Assembly (NCBI RefSeq): GCF_954871325.1
Contig: NC_088776.1
Location: forward strand, 43,666,569-43,730,568
Length of the DNA stretch: 64,000 nucleotides
Direction of reading: 5' to 3'
Origin: Gordionus sp. m RMFG-2023
Taxonomy: Eukaryota > Nematomorpha > Gordioida > Chordodea > Parachordodidae
Shown: positions 48,557 to 64,000 of the stretch, in pieces
How the letters are laid out: each line of letters begins with the position of its first letter
How positions within the stretch are numbered: the stretch's first letter is position 1
The notes under the pieces: generated by a model
The model's input: the letters and a program-made list of their open reading frames with translations, nothing else
Database searches by the model: none
Told to the model about the DNA's origin: nothing
Program-made: the position numbers and the translations under genes

Positions 48557-49080
48557 AACTATCATATAAGCAACAATGTAAATGTTTCTTTAAACGATTT
48601 TAAAAAAATTAAACTTTAAATAAAAAATTAAGAGTAAAATTTTGAAAATACATTAATATTATTAATTTTTATATTCAATTTTATTGATCTTCTCTTGATC
48701 TATTATTTCAATAGTTTCAGGACACATTGGCACTAATAGAAATAATTCATATATGAAATAATTCATATATAAAATATTTTTTTAATATCTAAAAAAATCT
48801 AACTTTTAGCTTAATAATTAATGTGGCAAACTATCATATAAGCAACAATGTAAATGTTTCTTTAAACGATTTTAAAAAAATTAAACTTTAAATAAAAAAT
48901 TAAGAGTAAAATTTTGAAAATACATTGATATTATTAATTTTTATATTCAATTTTATTGATCTTCTCTTAATCTATTATTTCAATGGTTTCAGGACACATT
49001 GGCACTAATAGAAATAATTCATATATGAAATATTTTTTTAATATCTAAAAAAAATCTAACTTTTAGGTTAATAATTAATG
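48557..49080. repeat. Tandem duplication, two units of about 272 and 252 bp
   Basis: The segment beginning AACTATCATATAAGCAACAA at 48557 is repeated from 48829, and both units end in TTAATAATTAATG. Identity is very high. The main difference is that AAATAATTCATATATG is doubled in the first unit only. It is non-coding. The near identity implies a recent duplication or an assembly artefact. Confidence 0.9.
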
Positions 49081-52000
49081 TTTATCTAAAATATTATAAA
49101 TCATGTTACTAATGCCTAAGATCTAATAAAATGTTTTATAAGAAAAGACAATATGGAACCTAAAACTGTTCATTACTTTTTTGAAGCTTCTGACTGAATT
49201 CCCTTTAGAAATTAGAACACTGGCTTTTATATACTAGCCATTTTAGATTTTGAAGATTTTATATATGCATTTTTTGTCTTAGGTATGCTTAGAAAAGAAC
49301 TAGGTGAGTTAACTTTCATTTGGCATAAAAATTTCATAATGGCCTAAATTTTTAGTAGTTGAAAAACGATTTTAAATTACAATTCCAATGTTTTCAGGAA
49401 TTTGAACTGAACCCAGAGATTTATATTTTCATTGTAAATAATGTTTGGAAAAATATATTAAGAATTTTATATTGCATTTTTATAAATAATTCAATTTACA
49501 CTTAGAACTTTGTTTTTAATATAGTATTCTCCATTTTTAAATAGCTTAATGGATTATAAAGTCTCTTCATCACGCTATAAGTTATTAGCTTAAAGAATAT
49601 CTTACATTATCTTGGGGTTAATTGATTATTAAAAATGGATTAATGGCTTCACATTATATCAATTAACCCTAACGAGACTTTAGGTCATTAACTTTTAATT
49701 AGAATATAATTTCCATCTCTTGTAATTACATTTATTAACTTGCCATAAAAATATAAGAGAATTATTTTTTAAAGTATTAAATATGATTATTTACCCTCTT
49801 GAGTCACTCATCTACAAATGCGTGAATTAGAATTTTCAAATTAGGGTATTTTTGGAAAAATATATTTCTTAATAATTATCTAACTTCTAGCAGGACTGAA
49901 ACCAGAATCAGTTTGCTAGCTTTTAAAAAATTTTGAGACCAAATCCTATTTAAAAAAATTAGATTTAGTTAATAAATTATGACAATATTTTATGGTAGCA
50001 AATTTTTGGCCATGAAATTAGGATAATATTTTATGGTAACAAATTTAGGTCATGCTTATTAATGTATATCATAAATGCAAATAAAAGGGTAAAATGTTAG
50101 TTTGTGATTCTTTGAATACATGTGAATAGCAAGTGAAAGGATAGCTAAAACCTTAAGCTTCACAGATTTAAAAAGGTTAATTTATAAACATGGAAATTTT
50201 ACTTTTATTTAAGATAATCATGTTATGTTCTTGGCATAATTTTGAATATGATTATTTGTTTTTAGCATAATTTTAAATAGATTTAAACATAGCTGAGTGG
50301 TATAGTGGAAAGTAGCAATAGCTTTTTGTCTATATAAAAAAGCATGTAGATATACTGACCTGATTTTTCCAGTAATCTACTATTTAAAGCCAAACTAGTT
50401 TCTGCAAAGTTTTATACATTTTTATTTTTATCATATTATGAAATACATATTTAAGGCATTCTTATATATCTTCTTTTGAGATTATAAAAATTCTAATAAA
50501 TTTTTTTTAATATATCTTAAAATTTTTCATATAAACCCTCTATTGTTTAGATCATATTTTAATACACATACCACTAAATACAGTAAAATATCAGAAGCAA
50601 ATTACAAAGATGATATAATAACACACTATGTATTAATATAATCATATTAATTACCATATTGAGAAATCTTTTCTTTAAAAAATTACTATTTTGAATTGAC
50701 TCTTTTTTATTATTTCCTATGATAAATGTTATTTATCATTACAACTAATTGTTTATAAAAATATTAAAATTTAGTATAAAAAGTAGCATAATATTAGTAT
50801 TGATTGCTTATATTTTTGAGAGCACAATAGAGGGTAAATGTTAACTTAATAAATGCCTTATTAAATAAATGTGATAAGGAACAAGAGTTCCAAATTTGGT
50901 TGCTACTCGAATCTTGGAAATAACGATGAAAATATGGTGCTTGCAATATCAAAATATTTTTCTAATTATATATTTATATTTAAAATTTATTTTTTGAAGG
51001 TTAATATATAACAGTCTGCCTTAGTAATTTTTGTTTTTGAAAATTAGGAGCAGAATTTTGACAGAGAACAAGACCTCAATTGCTTCTCTAATGCCATTAT
51101 ACTAAAATTTATTTACTTTCTATACTAAATGGACATTTACAGAAAATAACAATTATAGACCCCAAAATTTCTAGTTGAGGTATCAATTTGAAAAGTTGAA
51201 AATCTAGATATTTGCAAATAACAACTTATAAATCAATTTGCAACACTTAAAAACTTTAGTTTAATAGCATTTTGTGCCTGCTAATTTTTTGCTTAAAGAT
51301 CTAACTGAAAGTATCATATAAAATAATTCAAATTTATTATCTTCATAATTTTGAAAGCATTCTTTTTAAATTTTAAAAATTATTGTTCCACATTTAGGTA
51401 ACATTATTTATACAAGGTCAAATTTGAGGAATAGCTTTTTTGCTAATATGGTTTAATATTAATATTTTTTGATAATAAATATTATGCAAATAATCAAACA
51501 ATTTTAATATATAGGTTTTAAAGACAACAATTTTGAGTAAATTATTATTTCAAAATTTTTGACATTCCTTAGAAAATTATATAATTTTCTTTTAAATATT
51601 TAATCTAAGGTTGCTAATATTACTTTTTTTTTATTGAATATCAATTAACCAATACTAAAAAATGGACTTATATTATTTGCCTTAAATTCATAGATATGAA
51701 TAAAAATTATTATTAATTCAGAAATCTTTATGATTTAAAAGTATTATAAATTTCTAATAAAATAACTTGTGCTTCGTATATTTAATTATTCGCTATATTC
51801 TTGACAACTGAAATATGAATAAATATTCCCTATTCGTAAAGGAAGCATAAAAATTCTCAACAGATTAACGAGTTTATTTTAAAGATAAATATAGTTACTC
51901 GTTTTTACATAATGAAGCTGAATTTAAATTTATTTTTTTAATTTCTAAGTTTGACATAACAGTGTATAATTTGCATATATTTAATACAAAATGTTTAAAA

Positions 52001-53725
52001 AAAATTGGTAATACGCAGTAAATGATTTAAGTTTTAACCTTATATGTTCCTAAAACTTCAACTTCTATAAAGATAATTTGCAATATTTCAGGAATTCCTA
52101 CGAGAAATTTTTCAATATGGAGAATAGTTGATTTCACAAAATGGAGAGAATAATAATAAAGTGATGTTTGTAAATGACGTCACGTGGCAAGTTAATTTTA
52201 TATATTTAAATCTAAAAAAACAAATCCATTATAGCAGCATATTTTTATTAGAATTTTATTAGATATATATAAAGTTTATTGGTGGAAAAAAATAAGAGGT
52301 AAAATATATTATCTATTAATAAATATATCTCTATAAAATAAAACAATATTTCAGAAAAATCATTAAAAGACCAAAACTATTTAAGTTAATACATCAAGAG
52401 GACTTAATGAACACTATAAAAATGCAGTTGAATTGGGAAATTTAATAGATCTTCTTTACCAAAATTTAAAATTCCATTTTGATCGCCTATGATTTCACAA
52501 AACATTTGTCATATTTTTTGAATAATTTTTTTATAGAGCGTGAGATTCAAATGAACCACATGTAACTTAAATCCTACATTCAAATTTCCTCACCCAATTT
52601 TGAATGTTCCACTCGTTGGAATTCATACTATTTAATGCTTGAAAGGGCAATATTGTTGAAGCCATACTTATCAATTTATTTTAACAATGAACCTTGAGAG
52701 TTTCTGGAACCGTTTTATTTTGCTACAGAAATGACCTCGTCTGATAAAACTCCATCAATTTGAATAATTATTCATTTATGTTTTAGTTTATTCGAACATT
52801 TATAGATCTATAATAATAATAATCCAAACATTATTTTACATAAGCCTCCTTAGCTGCTTTAGCAAAACTTGAGTAATATTGTATTTTTGATAAATACCTA
52901 TATATAATATCCACAATAATTGACCCACGTTTCAAAATTTCATAACATTTATTATAGGATAATACTTCAAAACTCTGATAAAATATTTAACAGAAAAATA
53001 ATACAAAATAAATAATAATTTCAATTTATCTGTGAAGATGAAATAAAAAGTAAATCAAAAAAAAATTTACCTTTTTTGAGAAAATATATCAAATCGAGCC
53101 ATGATAATAATAGTTCAATTGGAATAAGTTAATATATTGATACAGTCCCCATTTTCAAAGATATAAATCCCCTCGAATGGTGGAAATTACACTAAAATAT
53201 ATATCATATTTTTTAAAAATTTCCAAAGATTATCTGGCAATTCCAGAAACCTCGATTAGCTCTGAAAAGATGTTTTAAGAGGGGCGTTATGTTAAAACTG
53301 ATCAATGTATTTCACTAGGTGTGCTTACTATCTAAGAATGTCTATACCTAAAGAGTTGGATGCGTATGGAGAATCTCAAAAATATATAATTGTTTCCTTT
53401 CTAATTTTTTACACTTTTTTCTTATGTTTTGTGTTGAATAAAGGTTTGTAAAACATGCTGTTTATTTTTTTCAATTCAATTTCATATCTTTTTCAGAATT
53501 ATGAATTTTAGTTTAAAAATGAATCAGGAAAAATATCTAGGTTGAGTTCTCTAAAATAATATTACTTCATAGTTTTTAACCATATATTTGTTTAAAATAA
53601 AATTAAGGTTTTTTTTAATCACTATTTCATATTTATTTAAACAAGGTTTTTTAAAATCCCTATTTTACTCTTTTACATTAACAATTGGAAGTTATACAAA
53701 TATCAATATAAACCAATAGCAATAG
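49081..53725. other. Long AT-rich spacer, nothing certain
   Basis: About 4.6 kb without a recognisable gene. A small imperfect direct repeat (GACAATATTTTATGGTAGCAA / GATAATATTTTATGGTAACAA) lies at about 49980-50050. A tRNA A-box-like word near 50290 has no B box. Confidence 0.5.
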
Positions 53726-56051
53726 CAGGAACGGACTGGCGATACTGTGGCCTCGTGGGCAAATATTTACTAGCAGCCATTTATATAAGAGCTTCGCCTC
53801 ATACCACCATTCGAGGGCCTTTGATCGGTTTTTACCCGGACTTCGGCCAGGATCTATTTAATGACTTGTTGACATATTTTTATTATTTCTTATATTTTTA
53901 GAGAAAAATGCTTAACACTATTGGTTAAAGATAATAATACAGTTATAATTGATAAGGACATCAGAAAATATCTTTTAAAGACATTGTGGGATGAATAATA
54001 TGAAGATTAATTATTTATATCATTTTTTTAAAAAATAAATAAATGGCGTTAAATAATTGAATGCAAATTGTTAATTCCCCCCCCCCTTATGAAATTTATC
54101 ACTTTTTGTGAATATCATTTTAAGCTAATAAAAAATATCCCACTTAGTCCTACCCTCACTCCTGACCCCCATAAATGTATGCATATATTTTAAACAATAA
54201 TTTGAAAGAAAGAATGTAAAAGTTGATATTTTTTTATAAAACTATTCATCATTACATTTTTGGAAAAAAGCATTTTTATATATAAAAATTGAACCAAAAA
54301 TGTTTTTTTAAGAAATGGAATATAAGCCAAAAAAAAGTCTTAAGACAAAAGTGAAAAGTTCGTTTCCAGTTTTTTAAAGGGTAGGGGATAGGGAATTAAG
54401 AGGAATAGGTTAAAGGTAGTATACATTCATTGGAGGGTTATCTATTAAATTTTTAGATGAAATCAGGCAAAATATATTGTAAAAATTATTTAATACTTAT
54501 AGACCTATAATAATTATTATTATATTGAAACATAGTCCAAATTTATATATTGCATACAACCAGTCATTATTTTCTAATTAAACTTAATTCTCGATAATTT
54601 TTTGCTATCCTTTTAAGTGTAATTTAAAAGGGTCAGGCATCCTATTATCAGCAAATTCATATTCATGCCAAACAATATAATAATGCATTCATTGTAAATG
54701 AGGGGTTTGTAATTATTTATCTTCTATTCTACATTCTTTACAATTGGTAATGGAGTATTGATAACTTTCAAATATATGTAGTGCTATAAATATCGTTGTC
54801 GAAAATTTTTTGGGCATAAGCATAGGTTTTTAAGGAGGGTTGCTTCCAGTTAATATCTTGTAGCGTAGACGCTGCCTGCCACTGATTATACCTTATAGCA
54901 TTAATCGTTTATTCTAAAACAAAGTTTTTATAAATGTTTTCCTTTTATTAATTTACTTCAAAACATCAAAAATATTGGGGGAAGGAAAGGGGGCTTGTGT
55001 GGATATACATATATAATTTAAATATATAGTATATATTATACAATCTTTATTTAATTAAAATTAAGCCTAAAAACAGTGATATAACATTAATAAATATAAA
55101 AATATAATTTTTATAAAGTTGCTTGCTTTTATCATTTCAAAATTCATTATACATGTTTCAAAAAAGTATAAAAATTAGATCCAACATAAAAAATATAAAT
55201 GAGTATATTATAAGATTTTCACAAATAGATGAAAATAATTTTATTGTCTCGATACCAAATTAAAGATTTTCGCACGTCATAAAATTGTCATCTACACTAT
55301 ATTCGCGTCAAAAAATTCCTCCTCCTAAACAACAAATAATTCAAATATAATTTTTAAAAACAAGTTGACCTTAGAAGTCTTTTTTTGTTGAAGTTTTAAT
55401 ATATAGTTAAAGCTTTTCAAATGTTTTTAATTAGTAAAGAGTCAAGATTTTAAAATGAGATTTGAGGAATATTTATAATGAATTTATATATTTCCTATAA
55501 TATAATAAAAAGATTGGCCTAATCATTAAATTTGATTAAACTTGATAAAAAAAACGAGGAATGGAATTATAAAAACAATAACTAATTTTTAAGGGCATTT
55601 AATGAATGCAAAATTGAAATAAAACAATTTGTACTTGATAAAAATGAGGAGTAGGAAAAAAATAATTAAAATAATGAATTTTAAAAAACATTTTTATAAC
55701 AAATGGAATAGTCGGTGTAGTTTATAAAAGAATTTATAAAAAAAATTATATAAGATATAATTGATTGATGTGATATCGAATATGGTGTCATCTGTATCAC
55801 TTTTTCTGGGCCTTAGGAGGGGTTTGAGGGCGACTTGCCGTAAGACTAGTATAATTGAATTTCTTTTTATCAGCAGGTTTCAGTATCTTCAATAATAAAT
55901 GTTGTAATATATGAAACATTAATTAATCATTTTGGAATGTACTTTTAGAATAATTTTTTTTATTGCTTTTAAAACTTTTTTATATTTAAGAACATGAAAA
56001 TAATGATATACAGGACCGAGAATCCAAACCCTCGAGATTTTACTGCACCTG
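53726..56051. other. AT-rich spacer with possible transposon ends
   Basis: CAGGAACGGACTGGC at 53726, followed by GC-richer wording to about 53860, looks like the left end of a hAT-type element. The inverse of CAGTGGCAGGCAGCG at about 54867-54881 looks like another terminus. Their ends and flanks do not match each other, so no element is drawn. A C run lies near 54078. No gene is seen. Confidence 0.35.
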
Positions 56052-56219
56052 GAATTAGGGATGCCACTAGCCTTTACAATCTCAAAGGGCTCAAAAAAAT
56101 TTTTAAAATAATTTTCAAAATTACAGTTTTTTAGCTAACATTATCTAAAATTACCTTTTTTAGTGGTAAAAAAATCAAAATTTTGAGGGGGCTCTTCAAA
56201 TTTTTCAGGGGACTCGAGC
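56052..56219. repeat. Short interspersed repeat, partner of 5713-5871
   Basis: It shares ACTAGCCTTTACA, TTTTCAAAATTAC and AAAAATCAAAATTTTGAG with 5713-5871 in the same order. No coding capacity. Confidence 0.5.
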
Positions 56220-56975
56220 TATTGAGTAATTTAGAGCTATAGTTCAGGAATAATTTTCATTAATAAAAATATTTGAATTCGTAGAATTAATTTTATTATA
56301 TTTTATGTTTAAAAATTAATTTTTACAACTACATTGTTCAGCTAAAACCGATTTTCCAAGATCGTACCAAACTAGGGAACACATTCTATATAACTTTGGT
56401 TTTAAATACCTCAAATTTTTTTAAAAAATTCAATCGCAAATATAGGTAAAAAAGAATATGATAAATATTAACGATTCCTGTAATATACAAATTTATTTTT
56501 AAAAAAATCCATTTCATTTATAAAATTGTTCTATACCAAACCAAAATTGTGTCACCAGCTGATAATTAATTTTAGTGAATGAATCGTCAGTCTAGGTAAA
56601 TATTGTATGTCATTGAATAAATAACACACAACAGTAACAATAATTTTTAATTATAATATCATCTTCAATAAGATGCGATTGAAAATTTCCTCCAAAATAT
56701 TCAATTTTTGAATATTCAATTTTTGAGTCAATGACTCAATTACACATATTCACTTCTTAGTTACTTTAAATCCAAATCAATTTTTGTAGCATTTTGAAAT
56801 AATGTGTATAATTAAATAAAAAATAAACACAATGAATAGATATTAAAAATTGTGGCTTAGCCTTATAATAGAAAATAATTGTTCCCAAGGAACTGAAGTT
56901 GTTTAAATTGCCAAATAACCCAGTAAAGATAATTAATTAATATGCAAAATATATTTATAAGAAAATATTAATTAT
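56220..56975. other. AT-rich spacer, nothing recognised
   Basis: No gene was recognised. Confidence 0.5.
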
Positions 56976-58736
56976 TGCCACTTTAGGAGGGTATATTATT
57001 TTTTTTGTTATTTTTTTTTAAATTAATATATCAATTTTTATTTAAGATATTTTAAAAACGTATTTTCTACAAAATTTTTGTAGATGACTTACATTTCAAT
57101 TTTTTTTTGGTGTTAATACTATAATAATTAAAGGAAGATCCCATAAATAAAAAAATATTTAGCAACTTTGAGTACTTTTTTTTGTTGATAATGCCTACAA
57201 GTTTTTAAAGGGGGCATAGGGGTAAGGTAAATTTTTGGTAAATGAAATTTGCATTTTAAATTTTTTTGGTGATAATAATATTATTAAAGGAAGATCTTAT
57301 AAATAAATAAAATTTAAGCAACTTTAGGAAAATATAATAATCTAAAATTTTGTAATAGGGGTAAAATATCAGAATTCTCAATTCCGATTATTATCAGCGT
57401 TTATGTATGGGGGTGGGGGGGGGGGGAGAATTTTGTCTACAAATTTTTAAAAAATAATTTTTAGTTCCGATTATTCATAGTTCCTATTATTATTAGATTA
57501 TGTATATATAATATAATTCCTTCCATACAAACTTAATATTATTTTTTGTTTTTTTATAAAATGAATATTTTTATAGTAAATAGATGTATATACTTAAAAT
57601 GATGAAACAACTTATGAGTTTGGTTTAAATAACCAATTAATACCGTCAGGAATACAACATACTTGTTGCAATTCCATAATGCGGGTAAAAAAACAAGAAG
57701 AGTTTGTAAAACCGATGCAATAAGTCATTTAATACATATTTCATGTATAAATTTTAATACTATATTTAATTGCGTCATTTAATACTATATTTCGACTTAA
57801 CCCTTCACTACAAATGTTAAAAAAAGCATTTAAACTTCAAAGTTGGGGTCTTTTACCTATAATACAAAATTTTAGATTATTAATTATTTCCAGAAAAATG
57901 TTATGCTAATTTTCCTAATGGAGCCCAAATTTTATTTATTTATGAGATGTTCCTTTATTTATAGTATTATCACTAAAAATAATTTTAAATGCAAAATTTT
58001 ATCTACCAAAAATTTACCTTACCCCTATGCCCCCTTTAAAAACTTTGTAGGCATTATCAACAAAATAAAGTAATTTTCTTAAAGTTGCTAAAAAAATTTA
58101 TTTATGGGATCTTCCTTTAATTATAGTAACCAAAAAAAGTAATTTTCTTAAAGTTGTAAAATTTTTTTATTTATGGGATCTTCCTCTAATTATAATATTA
58201 TCACCAAAAAATATTTAAAATGCAAAGTTTCATCTACCAAAAATTTACCTTATTCCTATGCCCACTTTAAAAACTTTGTAGGTATTATAACAAAAAAAAG
58301 TAATTTTCCTAAAGTGATCTTCCTTTAATTAAAATATTAACACCAAAAAAAATTTAAAAGACATAGTTTCATCTACCAAAAATTTTTTAAAAAAACTGTA
58401 AAAAATCTTAAATGTAAAATGATATATTAATTTTCTTTTAATTACAGTATTATAACCAAAAAAAAATTAAAATGCAAAGTTCATCTACCAAAAAAATTTA
58501 AAATGCAAAATTTTATTTATCAAAAATTTTGTAGAAAAAACTTTATAAAAAATTTAAATATAAAAGGATATATTAATCTTCCTTTAATTATAGTATTATC
58601 ACCAAAAATAATTTAAAATGTAAAAATTATGTAGAAAACTTTTATAAAATATCTTAAATAAAAATTGATATATATTTTAAAAAAAAATAACATAAAAAAA
58701 ATAAAATAATAAAATAATATACCCCCAAAAGTGGCA
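56976..58736. mobile_element. Large fold-back element with tandem internal units
   Basis: The termini TGCCACTTTAGGAGGGTA and, inverted, TGCCACTTTTGGGGGTA begin long inverted arms (left about 56976-57340, right about 57940-58736). The right arm holds several diverged tandem units containing ATCTTCCTTTAATTATAG, ATCTACCAAAAATTTACC and CCCTTTAAAAACTTTGTAGG. The left arm has two in opposite orientation. The ~600-bp centre carries a G run near 57410-57425 and no reading frame. No target-site duplication is clear. It resembles a fold-back (FB-type) non-autonomous element and would form a long hairpin in single strand or RNA. Confidence 0.75.
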
Positions 58737-59032
58737 AAATCAAAACATTTAAATCATAGTTTAAATTAGGGCCATTCAAAAACAAATATAAATTTTAAAA
58801 GGAATATTTTTGATTCTTTAAAACGGATTGAATAATTTTCTATTCCTAATTATACAGTCCAACCCGAACCGAAATGTAGACCGACTGCAAAACGGAACCA
58901 TGTATTCAATTCTTAAGCACTAATAAATAATATCTTTTAGAAATATTTGTCGTTTTTTTTAAATTATTAAAAAAGTAAAACGAAATCAAGGAGGTAAAAT
59001 AGTTATATTAAATACATAAGAGTTAGGTTGGG

Positions 59033-59062
59033 CTACTTAAATCTATATTTTAATTTTAAAAT
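59033..59062 (-). CDS. Candidate last exon of the PP1 gene
   Basis: On the minus strand CCCAG at 59067-59063 is followed in phase 0 by ILKLKYRFK and a stop. PP1 proteins continue with ILK immediately after the SFQ that ends the exon at 60761, and their C-termini vary in length and sequence. The match is only three residues in very AT-rich DNA, so chance is a real alternative. If wrong, the true last exon has moved beyond the repeats to the left. Confidence 0.25.
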   Translation of the reverse strand: MLKLKYRFK

Positions 59063-59384
59063 CTGGGTTATTCTTTTAGCTATAAGGATGTCCTGTTAAA
59101 CAAGATATGTTTTCTTTAAAAGAGTGAGTGGCTAGTTTATCTAATTTAAATAATGTATGAACATTATTTTTCAAGTGTTGAACGAGCATTTTCATACTTA
59201 TAATATATTTTGCCTATATGGTATTCTCAGTGATTTTGGAAGATATCATAATTCGATCAAATATGTTTAAAATACAAATATAACATATTATTATAATTAT
59301 GATGATAAACTTTTTATGTGGTAAATACTGAATTTAATAAAATAAATTCAAAAAACTAGCGTTTCTAAGTTTTTATTTTGCTTC

Positions 59385-59455
59385 GAATCCTGCCTGGTTC
59401 AGACATTTTTCAATCTGAAGGCTTTTTTAGAACAAGGGTTCTCAGTCCTAAAATT
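59385..59455. repeat. Right-end fragment of the 36472-37879 family
   Basis: CCTGGTTCAGACATTTTTCA followed by TTTTTTAGAACAAGGGTTCTCAGTCCT matches the last ~75 bp of the element at 36472-37879 in order and orientation. The rest of the element is absent here. Confidence 0.55.
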
Positions 59456-59485
59456 ATAATATTCTTAACATTAAATAGATTTTAT

Positions 59486-60617
59486 TAGTGTTGTAAACGA
59501 ACGCGTTCAAAATGAACGCGCTCGTGAACGAAGTTCGTTTTTTTGAAAAAAGGTGATGAACGGCGTTCCTTTTTTTTGACGAACTTTGAACGTGAACGCG
59601 TTCCTTTTCTTTGATGAACGCGTTCAATTTTACGTTCGTTCAATTTTAAAAACACTTTTTATTTTTATTTATTTGAAAAATTAATATTAATCCGCATTTT
59701 TTAACAAAAAAGTCTTATATTTTTATTTATTTGAAAAATTAATATTTAATCCAATTTTTTAACAAAAAAGTCTTATATTTGTAAATCAGCTGTTATTACT
59801 TTTTCCTTTTTCATATTGCAATTAACGTACCATAGTGCTACTGCTAGAGAAGATAAGATTAAAGTTTATTAATTTGAATATTTTATATTTTAATTTAATA
59901 GATTAGCATTTGCATGGATATAAATATTTCATCATCAGATTCTGAAAATCAAAATTCAATATTAGATGAATTAGAATTACCATGGCCCAAATATCAAAAA
60001 TATTTCACTGTTTTAAAATCAATTCCGAGATATCCTTTTTTTTGACGAGGAAGAAGAGGGCAGATTGGAGGATGATAACATAGCTCAATTTTTTGAAACA
60101 AAGGATAAAACATTAAATGTTTTTAATAAATTCCCCCTTTTAAAAGAATTGTTTATCAAGTATAACACCGCAATCCCTTCATCTGCCCCTGTTGAGCGAG
60201 TTTTTAGTATAGCTAACGCTGTATTAACTAACAAGCGTTCATGCCTATCAGATGAAAATTTTGAAAAGCAATTATTATTAAAAATTAATAAGAAAAATTT
60301 TTTATAAATTTATTTTTTTATCGCTCTATTATATTGTATTTATAATTATATTATCAAAATAAAACTATTATTTTTTATCATGGCTAATATATTGTGTTGA
60401 AAAATATAAGGCATTTATTTATATTAAATTAAATTTAAAAAAAAATTTATCATAAAATTTTGAACGTATGAACGCGTTCATGAACTTGAACGTATGAACG
60501 CGTTCATGAACTTGAACGCGTTCCTTTTTTTGAATTTGAACGTGAACGCGTTCGATTTTTGTCAATGAACGTTGAACGCGAACGCGTTCGATTTTTTTAA
60601 AAATGTTTACAGCACTA
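59486..60617 (+). mobile_element. hAT element (1132 bp), internally deleted, with TIRs and 8-bp TSD
   Basis: The termini are TAGTGTTGTAAAC and, inverted, TAGTGCTGTAAAC. A perfect 8-bp duplication GATTTTAT flanks it (59478-59485 and 60618-60625). The palindrome GAACGCGTTC occurs perfectly three times near the left end and five times near the right end, with further imperfect copies. This is a typical arrangement for sub-terminal transposase binding sites. It keeps a transposase C-terminal frame (60065-60307) but lacks the catalytic core. It lies 143 bp beyond the PP1 splice donor at 60760, either in the next PP1 intron or just past the gene. Confidence 0.92.
59914..60307 (+). pseudogene. hAT transposase remnant, C-terminal dimerisation region
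   Basis: Two open stretches. From the ATG at 59914 a 43-codon frame (MDINISSSDSENQN...) stops just after a run of eight T at about 60036-60043. One base fewer in that run would put it in frame with the second stretch (60065-60307), so a single-base length change in a homopolymer explains the break. The second stretch contains NTAIPSSAPVERVFSIANAV, then KRSCLSDENFEKQLLLKINK, the conserved hAT dimerisation and C-terminal signature. The N-terminal zinc finger and most catalytic residues are absent. It cannot encode an active transposase. Confidence 0.85.
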
Positions 60618-60757
60618 GATTTTATCATTATGACTATAAAAATAAATAAATATGATATATATAAAAACTATAAACTAATTATCTCAATATCTTTACGTTG
60701 ATCAAAATTAGTATTTAAAAATAAAATATTGAAATTCATAATACTATCATTGAATTA

Positions 60758-64000
<3,243 letters not shown>

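Noticed and set aside
50288-50370. tRNA A-box-like word TAGCTGAGTGG
   Set aside because: No B box at the required distance and no cloverleaf pairing.
52500-52700. Minus-strand stretch resembling a Gag-type W-rich segment
   Set aside because: Only about 30 residues long, without LTRs or other retroelement parts nearby; too weak to list.
53726-54881. A complete hAT element between two GC-rich termini
   Set aside because: The two termini do not match and the flanking 8-mers differ.

Overview
The window is very AT-rich eukaryotic DNA (roughly three quarters A+T by eye) with spliced genes, a large single-exon gene and dense transposon debris. It is best read as part of an invertebrate animal genome. 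The two host proteins are conserved across animals and do not fix the species.

Host genes. (1) A complete 883-codon intronless gene on the minus strand (40405-43056) encodes an RBM12-like (SWAN-type) protein with five RRM-like domains and an Arg/Ser-rich linker. (2) Two internal exons of a protein phosphatase 1 catalytic subunit lie on the minus strand near the right end (62581-62804 and 60761-60895). They match human PP1 alpha residues 176-294 with no length change and have clean GT/AG borders. The 5' exons lie beyond the window. A weak candidate for the last exon is at 59033-59062.

Left part (1-16.9 kb). This is AT-rich spacer carrying a hAT transposase remnant at the left edge, several short non-autonomous DNA transposons (a hAT-type MITE family beginning TAGTGTTGTTAAAC, and an ~880 bp family with GGGGAGACTGGGG ends that has inserted into itself) and a one-sided LTR-element fossil (13.7-15.9 kb).

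Middle (16.9-30.4 kb). This is a nested cluster. A GGGGAGACTGGGG element (16941-25702) was split by a Ty3/Gypsy element (17082-24917, TSD TATTT). That element was in turn split by a non-coding LTR element (19353-22036, TSD GTCAG). Immediately right lies an older, inverted copy of the same non-coding LTR family, itself interrupted by a hAT element with a perfect 8-bp duplication (28009-30358).

Right part (30.4-64 kb). It holds a tRNA-derived SINE head, two more complete-ended hAT-type elements with 8-bp duplications (32817-33962, 34242-34894), the RBM12-like gene, about 13 kb of nearly featureless AT-rich spacer with two tandem duplications, a 1.76 kb fold-back element (56976-58736), and the PP1 gene with a 1132-bp hAT derivative 143 bp beyond one of its splice donors.

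The two host genes are independent of each other. Most of the remaining structure is transposon layering, and target-site duplications let much of its order of events be read directly.
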